Of a DNA stretch of 64,000 nt, positions 57,136-64,000 are shown piece by piece. Origin of the DNA: Caulobacter vibrioides OR37 (GTDB taxonomy: Bacteria > Pseudomonadota > Alphaproteobacteria > Caulobacterales > Caulobacteraceae); the NCBI RefSeq assembly GCF_000372645.1, contig NZ_APMP01000001.1:372001-436000 (forward strand), in the 5' to 3' direction. The notes under the pieces were generated by a model, which saw only the letters and a program-made list of their open reading frames with translations, was not told the DNA's origin and did no database searches. Positions within the stretch are counted from its first letter, which is position 1. Each line of letters begins with the position of its first letter. The position numbers and the translations under genes are program-made.

Positions 57136-58539
57136 CTATTCCGGCGCGACCGCCTCGGCCGTATCCCCGCCCAGCGCCCGATAGAGATCGACCCGATTGA
57201 TCGCGCCCTGCAACTCGATGGCCACGAAGGTCTTCTGGGCGGAATAGTAGGTGCGTTGGGCGTCGAGGCTGGCAAGGAAAGACTGATTGCCAACCCGATA
57301 GCGCGCGTCGGCCAACCTGTAGCTGTCGGCGGCCGCGTCAAGCTGAAGCTGGTCGGCGGCGCGCTCGTCGTCGATCGTGCCTTGGCGCGCCAAGGCGTCG
57401 GCGGTCTCGCGGAACGCCGATTGGATCGCCTTCTCGTAGCTGGCCAGGGCCGCGTCGCGTTGCGCCTTGGCGTAGGCCAGGCCCGCCCTCCCCGCCCCGG
57501 CCTGGAAGATCGGATAGGACACGCCGCCGCCCGCCGAGTAGCTGAAGGCTCCGCTTTGAAATAACGAGGAGAGGGCCGAGCTGGCATAGCCCGCCGCCCC
57601 CGTCAGCGTGATGCGCGGAAACAGCGCCGCGCGGGCGGCGCCGACCTGGGCGTCCAGAGCTCGCAGTTGATGCTCCGCCTGGGCGATGTCCGGACGCCGC
57701 AGCAGGACGTCCGAGCCGACGCCCGCGGCGACCTGGGTCAGGGTCGGCGCGGCCTCCTCGATCGACGTCGGCAGGAGCGCCGGGTCGATGGGCGCGCCGA
57801 CCAGAAGTTGCAGGGCGTTGATATCCTTGGCCACCGCCGTGCGCTGGCGGGCGATGTCGGCCTGGGCCGCGGCCAGGATCGTCTGGGCCTGCCGCAGGTC
57901 GGTGCGCGGCGCGACGCCGCCCTTCAGGCGAGCGTCGGTCAATTGAACGCTGCGCTGGGCGTTGTCGACGGTCTGTTGCGCGATGCGCAGCAAGCTGTTG
58001 TCGGCGGCGTAGGTCAGCCAAGCCTCGGCGACGTCGGCCACGAGGATCAGCCGCGTCGCTCGGGCGGCGTATTCGGTGGCGAAATACCTTTGCCGGGCGG
58101 CCTCGGTTAGCGAAGCCACGCGGCCGAAAAGATCCAGCTCGAAGCCGGTGACGCCGAGCGAGGCCGAATAGGCGTCGCCGCGGGTGGCCGGGCTGGCGCC
58201 GTCGCCGCCCCCGTGATTGTACCGGCTCGAAAGATCCACCTCGGGAAAGCGAGAGGCGCGCTGAACGCGGTACTGGGCGCGCGCGGCCAGGATGTTGTCG
58301 GCGGCCGCGCGCAGGTCACGATTATTGGCCAGCGCCTGATCGACCAGCGTGCGCAGCCGCGCATCGGTGAAGACGTCGGCATAGCGGATCGGCGGCGCGG
58401 CATCGGCGGGCTGAACCGGATAGACGCCGCCGGTTGGCAGGGTCGCCGGGGTCGGCGCCTTCGGACGCGCATAGGGCGTCTGCATCGCGCAGGCCGCCAG
58501 AACGCTGGAGGCGGCCACGAGGGTCAGGAGGCGGCGCAT
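57136..58539 (-). CDS. Efflux transporter outer-membrane factor, NodT/OprM family lipoprotein
   Basis: 467 aa from ATG 58539, coupled to the acrB stop (TGATG overlap, 1 base). Lipobox SSVLAACAM. The OEP domains show PPIRYADVFTDARLRTLVDQALANNRDLRAAADNI, GVTGFELDLFGRVASLTEAARQRYFATE, LLRRPDIAQAEHQLRALDAQVGAARAALFPRITLTG and YPIFQAGAGRAGLAYAKAQRDAAL. It forms the outer-membrane channel of the adjacent RND pump. It is distinct in sequence from the NodT at 54563. Confidence 0.92.
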   Translation of the reverse strand: MRRLLTLVAASSVLAACAMQTPYARPKAPTPATLPTGGVYPVQPADAAPPIRYADVFTDARLRTLVDQALANNRDLRAAADNILAARAQYRVQRASRFPEVDLSSRYNHGGGDGASPATRGDAYSASLGVTGFELDLFGRVASLTEAARQRYFATEYAARATRLILVADVAEAWLTYAADNSLLRIAQQTVDNAQRSVQLTDARLKGGVAPRTDLRQAQTILAAAQADIARQRTAVAKDINALQLLVGAPIDPALLPTSIEEAAPTLTQVAAGVGSDVLLRRPDIAQAEHQLRALDAQVGAARAALFPRITLTGAAGYASSALSSLFQSGAFSYSAGGGVSYPIFQAGAGRAGLAYAKAQRDAALASYEKAIQSAFRETADALARQGTIDDERAADQLQLDAAADSYRLADARYRVGNQSFLASLDAQRTYYSAQKTFVAIELQGAINRVDLYRALGGDTAEAVAPE

Positions 58540-61500
58540 CAGGCGAGCTCCTCTTGGCCGGCGGCGGCCGGCGGCGGCGCGCCATGACCTCGATGCCGCC
58601 GCCATCCGCGACGCACCAGAATGAAGAAGAGCGGGATGTAGAAGATCGCCAGGATCGTCGCCGTCAGCATCCCGCCGATCACCGACGTGCCGATGGCGAT
58701 CCGGCTGTTGGCGCCGGCCCCGGTAGAGATGGCCAGCGGCAGTACGCCGAAGATGAAGGCCAGGCTGGTCATCAGGATCGGACGCAGGCGGATGCGGGCA
58801 GCCTCCAGCGCGGCCTCCATGACCGGTTGACCGCGCCGCTCGCCCTGCTCGGCGAATTCGACGATCAGGATGGCGTTCTTGGCGGCCAGGCCCATCGTCG
58901 TCAGCAGACCGATCTGCAGATAGACGTCATTGATCAGGCCCCGGATCGTCACGGCCAACACCGCCCCCACCAGGCCCAGGGGCACGACCAGCAGGACGGC
59001 CACCGGGATGGACCAGCTCTCGTACAGCGCGGCCAGACATAGGAACACGACGAGCAGCGACAGGGCGTAGAGCAATGGCGCCTGACCGGAGGACAGCCGC
59101 TCCTGATAGGACAGGCCCGACCAGGCGATCGTCACGCCCGGAATCTGGCTGGCCAGCTCCTGGATCCGGTTCATCGCGTCGCCGGAGCTACGGCCGTTCC
59201 CCGCCGAACCGTTGAACTCATAGGACGGGATGCCGTTGAACCGCGACAGCGTCGTCGGCGCCTGCGACCATGAGGTGGTCGAGAACGACGAGAACGGCGC
59301 CATCTGGCCGGACGATCCCCGCACGAACCACTGTCCCAGGTCCGAGGGCTGCGAGCGATAGGGCGCGTCGCCCTGCACATAGACGCGCTTGACCCGTCCG
59401 CGATCGACGAAATCATTGACGTACCGGCCGCCCCAGGCCGTCGATAGGGTGGCGTTGACGTCGGCCTGGGTCAGGCCCAGCGAGGCCAGCTTCTGAGCGT
59501 CGGTATCGACCTTGAAGGTGGCCACATCCGGCAACTCGGTCAGACGCACCGAGCTGAGATCCGGATCGTTGTTCGCCGCCGCCAGCAGTTTGTCGCGGGC
59601 GGCGTTGAACTCGGCGCGCGACATGCCGCTCGAATTCAGCAGCTCCATGGTGAAGCCGTCTGACTGGCCGAGACCTCGGATGGCCGGCGGCAGCAGGGCG
59701 AAGACCTGGGCGTCGCGGAAGCCTCGGAACGCCGACGTCGCGCGCGCGATGATGGCGTCGGCCGCGTTATCCTTGCCCTTGCGCTTGTCCCAGTCCGTGA
59801 AGTTCAGGAAGCCCGCGCCGGTGTTCTGGCCGTTGACCCCGCCGCCGCCGCCGCCGCTGACCGTGAACATGGTCTTGATGTTGGCGCCTTCGTTCTCGGC
59901 GAAATAGCGCTCGACCTGGCGCTGAACGTCGGCGGTCCGGCCCTGCGTGGCCCCGGCCGGCAAACGGATCTGCAGCGAGGCGCTGCCTTGGTCCTCGACC
60001 GGCAGGAAGCCGGTGGGCAACCGCACGAACAGCAGCACCAGCAGCACGCCGACCACGGCATAGATCGCCAGGAAGATCACCTTGCGTTCGATCACCACGC
60101 GCACCGCGTTCCGATAGGCGCGCGAGGCGTCGTCGAAGGCCGTGTTGAAGCGCTTGCCCCAGGAGCGGACCATGTGCGTCGGACCAGGGAAGGTCCGCGC
60201 CAGCCAATGGTCGTCCTCGTGCGCCTCCAGCTCCTTGCGAGGCTTCAGAAGCGTCGTGGTCAGGGCCGGGCTGAGGATCAGGGCCACCAGCACCGACAAC
60301 ACCATGGCCGAAACGATGGTCAGCGAGAACTGCCGGTAAATCACGCCCGTCGAGCCGCCGAAAAAGGCCATGGGCAGGAACACCGCGGACAGCACCAGGG
60401 CGATGGCGACCAGGGCGACGCTGATCTCCTTCATCGACTGGACGGTGGCCTCCCGCGCGGTCATGCCCGGGTTCTCTTCCATCAGCCGCTCGACGTTCTC
60501 GACCACGACGATGGCGTCGTCGACCAGAAGGCCGATGGCCAGCACCAGGCCAAACAGCGTCAGCGTATTGATCGAGAAGCCCGCGACGTAGAAGACGGCG
60601 AAGGTGCCGAGCAGAACCACCGGCACGGCGATGGCCGGCACCAGGGTGGCGCGCCAGCTCTGCAGGAAGACGAACATCACCACCACGACCAGCACGATGG
60701 CTTCGATCAGCGTCTTCACCACTTCCTCGATCGAGAGCTTGATGAAGTCGGTGGTGTCGTTGGCGTAGGCGAATTTGAGGCCCGGCGGGAAGCTCTTGGA
60801 CGCCTTCTCGACCTGAGCCTTGACCAGCTCCGCGGTTTTCAGGGCGTCCGCCCCGGGCGCCAGCAGCACGGCGATGCCGGCGCCGGGATGCTGGTTCACG
60901 CGGCTGCGCGCATTGTAGTTCTCGGCCCCCAGCTCGACGCGGGCGACGTCGGCGAGGCGGACATTGGCGCCGTTGCTGTTGGCTTTCAGCACGATCTTGG
61001 CGAACTGGTCGGGTGTCTGAAGGCGAGACTGGGCCGTGACGGTGGCGTTCAACAGTTGGGTGTCGGGCACGGGCTGACCACCCAACTCGCCGGCGGCGAC
61101 CTCGGTATTCTGGTTCTGGATGGCCGTGACGACGTCGCCCGGCGTCAGGCCAAAGCTGGCCAGCTTCTGCGGGTTCAGCCAAACGCGCATGGCGTACTGC
61201 GCGCCATAGACGTTGATGTCGCCCACGCCCGGCGTCCGCGCCAGATCATCTTGCAGATGCGAGACCAGGTAGTCGGAGACGTCCTGATTGGTCAGCTTGT
61301 CGGTGGAGTCGTAGACCCCGACCAGCAACAGGTTGTCGGGGTTGGACTTGCGAACGACCAGGCCCTGCTGCTGCACCTGGGACGGCAGGCGCGAGACGGC
61401 CTGTTGCACCTGGTTCTGAACCTGGACCTGGGCGATGTCGGGATTGACGCCCTTCTCGAAGGTGACGGTGATCGTCACCTGCCCGCGTGAGGTCGAGGAC

Positions 61501-61742
61501 GAGCTGAAGTACAGCATCCCGTCGATCCCGGTCAGCGACTGCTCGATGACCTGGGTGACGCTGTTCTGGATCGCCTCGGCCGAGGCCCCCGGATAGGTGG
61601 CGCGCACCGAGACCTGTGGCGGCGCCACGTCGGGATATTGGGCGATCGGCAGACGCGTGATCGCGCCGGCGCCGGCCAGCATGACGATGATGGCGATGAC
61701 CCAGGCGAAGATCGGCCGGTCGATGAAGACGCGAGACAGCAT
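58539..61742 (-). CDS. acrB: RND efflux permease, HAE1/AcrB family
   Basis: 1067 aa, full length, 12 membrane segments with two large periplasmic loops. Signatures are MLSRVFIDRPIFAWVIAIIVMLAG, AIQNQNTEVAAGELGGQP, the proton-relay aspartates in GLLVDDAIVVVENVERLMEE and RQFSLTIVSAMVLSVLVALILSPAL. It exports hydrophobic compounds from the periplasm by proton antiport. The gene lies 6 bases after the adaptor stop and overlaps the downstream outer-membrane-factor start. Confidence 0.96.
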   Translation of the reverse strand: MLSRVFIDRPIFAWVIAIIVMLAGAGAITRLPIAQYPDVAPPQVSVRATYPGASAEAIQNSVTQVIEQSLTGIDGMLYFSSSSTSRGQVTITVTFEKGVNPDIAQVQVQNQVQQAVSRLPSQVQQQGLVVRKSNPDNLLLVGVYDSTDKLTNQDVSDYLVSHLQDDLARTPGVGDINVYGAQYAMRVWLNPQKLASFGLTPGDVVTAIQNQNTEVAAGELGGQPVPDTQLLNATVTAQSRLQTPDQFAKIVLKANSNGANVRLADVARVELGAENYNARSRVNQHPGAGIAVLLAPGADALKTAELVKAQVEKASKSFPPGLKFAYANDTTDFIKLSIEEVVKTLIEAIVLVVVVMFVFLQSWRATLVPAIAVPVVLLGTFAVFYVAGFSINTLTLFGLVLAIGLLVDDAIVVVENVERLMEENPGMTAREATVQSMKEISVALVAIALVLSAVFLPMAFFGGSTGVIYRQFSLTIVSAMVLSVLVALILSPALTTTLLKPRKELEAHEDDHWLARTFPGPTHMVRSWGKRFNTAFDDASRAYRNAVRVVIERKVIFLAIYAVVGVLLVLLFVRLPTGFLPVEDQGSASLQIRLPAGATQGRTADVQRQVERYFAENEGANIKTMFTVSGGGGGGVNGQNTGAGFLNFTDWDKRKGKDNAADAIIARATSAFRGFRDAQVFALLPPAIRGLGQSDGFTMELLNSSGMSRAEFNAARDKLLAAANNDPDLSSVRLTELPDVATFKVDTDAQKLASLGLTQADVNATLSTAWGGRYVNDFVDRGRVKRVYVQGDAPYRSQPSDLGQWFVRGSSGQMAPFSSFSTTSWSQAPTTLSRFNGIPSYEFNGSAGNGRSSGDAMNRIQELASQIPGVTIAWSGLSYQERLSSGQAPLLYALSLLVVFLCLAALYESWSIPVAVLLVVPLGLVGAVLAVTIRGLINDVYLQIGLLTTMGLAAKNAILIVEFAEQGERRGQPVMEAALEAARIRLRPILMTSLAFIFGVLPLAISTGAGANSRIAIGTSVIGGMLTATILAIFYIPLFFILVRRGWRRHRGHGAPPPAAAGQEELA

Positions 61743-61748
61743 GATCCG

Positions 61749-62993
61749 TCAGCCGCCCTTCGCGCCGGACTTTTCGCCGCCCTTGCCGTCGCCGTCCTTG
61801 CGCGGCTTGATCTTCTGCGGCGCATCGGCCGGCACCGGCTTGATGGGCGCGTGCGGTTTGATCTTGCCCAGCCCCTGGGTGATGATCTTGTCGCCTGGGT
61901 TGAGGCCCTTGGTCACCACCCAGAAGCTGTCCTGGGTGCGACTGGCGACGATCTTGCGCGCCTCGGCGGTATTGTTCTGGCCGACGACGAAGACCGTGGC
62001 GTTGCCCTTCGGATCCCGCGAGACCGCCGATTGCGGGACCAGGAAGGCGCTGTTGTCGACCGCCTGGGCGAACCTGGCGCGCACGAACATGCCAGGCAGA
62101 AGCAGCCCCCGCGGATTGGGCATCCGGGCGCGAAGCGTCACCGTGCCGGTGCTCGGGTCAACGACGACTTCCGAAAATTCGACCACGCCCGTCTGGCCAT
62201 AGTCACTGCCGTCTTCCAGGGTCAGGCTGACCTTGGCGCTGGCCGGGGTCGCGCCGCCGGCCGCCAAGGCCCGACGAAGGGCCAGCATGTCGGCGCTCGA
62301 TTGCTGGATGTCGACATACATCGGATCCAGTTGCTGGATGGTCGCCAGCGGATTGGCCTGGTTGGCGCTGACCAGCGCGCCGACCGTATAGAGCGACCGG
62401 CCGATGCGTCCGCTGATCGGCGCCGGCACGGTCGTGAAGCGCAAATTGATCTTGGCCGTTTCCAGCGCGGCCTGCTTCTGAGCCAGGGCCGCGCCGGCTT
62501 GACGGGCCGAGGCCACGGCGTTGGTGTAATCCTGCTTGCTCACCGCCTCTATGGCGACCAGCGGCTTGTAGCGCTCGGCCAGGGCGTCGGCCGCCTCGCG
62601 ATTGGCGCGCGCGTTATCGACGTCGGCCTGCGCCTGATTGACCGAGGCGCGATAAAGGCTGGGATCGATCTGGTATAGCGGCTGCCCCTGCTTGACGAAG
62701 GCGCCTTCGGTGAACAGGCGCTTTTCGATCACGCCCGAGATCTGCGGACGCACCTCCGAGCTCTGGTAGGCCACGGCGCGGCCGGTCAGTTCGGTCGTCA
62801 GCGGCACGCCCGTCGGTTGAACCACGATATAGCCCACCGTCGTCGGTCCCTTGCCGGGCCCGCCCTTCTTGGCGTCTCCCTTGGGCGCGCAGGCCGCGAG
62901 AGCCGTCATGAGAAGGAGCGCCGTGCATATGGACGCGGCGCGGTATGACGCAACCCGACGGTGATGAAACAAGACGACCTCTTTGTTTTTCAT
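61749..62993 (-). CDS. acrA: RND efflux periplasmic adaptor, AcrA family
   Basis: 414 aa. Signal peptide with lipobox ALAACAPKG. Ordered domains are the beta-barrel/lipoyl hybrid region VPLTTELTGRAVAYQSSEVRPQISGVIEKRLFTEGAFVKQGQPLYQIDPSLY, a helical hairpin (about 100-150), TVPAPISGRIGRSLYTVGALVSAN, and the C-terminal barrel with MPNPRGLLLPGMFVRARF. It links AcrB to the outer-membrane channel. The C-terminus is a Lys/Gly-rich tail. First gene of acrA-acrB-OMF; no local regulator is adjacent, as the upstream gene is katG on the other strand. Confidence 0.94.
   Translation of the reverse strand: MKNKEVVLFHHRRVASYRAASICTALLLMTALAACAPKGDAKKGGPGKGPTTVGYIVVQPTGVPLTTELTGRAVAYQSSEVRPQISGVIEKRLFTEGAFVKQGQPLYQIDPSLYRASVNQAQADVDNARANREAADALAERYKPLVAIEAVSKQDYTNAVASARQAGAALAQKQAALETAKINLRFTTVPAPISGRIGRSLYTVGALVSANQANPLATIQQLDPMYVDIQQSSADMLALRRALAAGGATPASAKVSLTLEDGSDYGQTGVVEFSEVVVDPSTGTVTLRARMPNPRGLLLPGMFVRARFAQAVDNSAFLVPQSAVSRDPKGNATVFVVGQNNTAEARKIVASRTQDSFWVVTKGLNPGDKIITQGLGKIKPHAPIKPVPADAPQKIKPRKDGDGKGGEKSGAKGG

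Positions 62994-64000
<1,007 letters not shown>

Overview
This is a GC-rich chromosomal segment of an alphaproteobacterium, almost certainly Caulobacter or a close relative. The signs are E1-beta of pyruvate dehydrogenase with an N-terminal lipoyl domain, NodT-family outer-membrane factors in both efflux clusters, a RegB/RegA pair, the eno/ftsB/pdhAB neighbourhood, and gene starts packed with ATGA, GTGA and TGATG overlaps. I see no rRNA, tRNA, CRISPR array, insertion sequence or prophage. Most of the window is core metabolism and envelope biology.

Layout. 1-5.5 kb: pdhB (cut by the window edge), pdhA and ftsB, then eno, a crotonase and an exported retropepsin-like protease. 5.5-8.2 kb: rpmF, pyrG and secG, all on the minus strand. 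8.3-13.5 kb: an acetyltransferase, an unusual radical SAM-glycosyltransferase fusion, a polar amino-acid ABC importer and a small degenerate GIY-YIG-like protein. 13.5-19.9 kb: recG, a methyltransferase, a DUF808 membrane protein, an APH-fold kinase with its DUF6285 partner, and a DUF3089 protein. 20-24.7 kb: thiolase plus an HMG-CoA-synthase-like/DUF35 fusion, then LPS inner-core genes hldD and kdsA. 24.7-30.7 kb: photolyase, cyclopropane fatty acid synthase and a sulfur amino-acid cluster (cysteine synthase, mercaptopyruvate sulfurtransferase, cystathionine beta-lyase). 30.7-35.5 kb: dctA divergent from dctB-dctD. 35.6-38.3 kb: Old Yellow Enzyme and a large FAD oxidoreductase.

38.4-50.2 kb is a respiratory and metal block. 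A DUF2946 protein, a TonB receptor, a PepSY membrane protein, a PCu(A)C copper chaperone and a SCO protein run on the plus strand. They converge on a tightly overlapped minus-strand operon cyoABCD-surf1-regB-regA, which encodes a bo3-type quinol oxidase, its assembly factor and a redox-sensing two-component system.

50.4-63 kb is transport and efflux: an MFS transporter, an EmrAB-NodT system under a divergent TetR regulator with visible operators, and an AcrAB-NodT RND system. The emrA gene carries an in-frame TAG. The window closes inside katG.

The least conventional items are the radical SAM-glycosyltransferase fusion, the degenerate GIY-YIG protein, the amber codon in emrA, a DctD with GAFNGA in place of GAFTGA, and a DUF3089 protein lacking the expected serine nucleophile.
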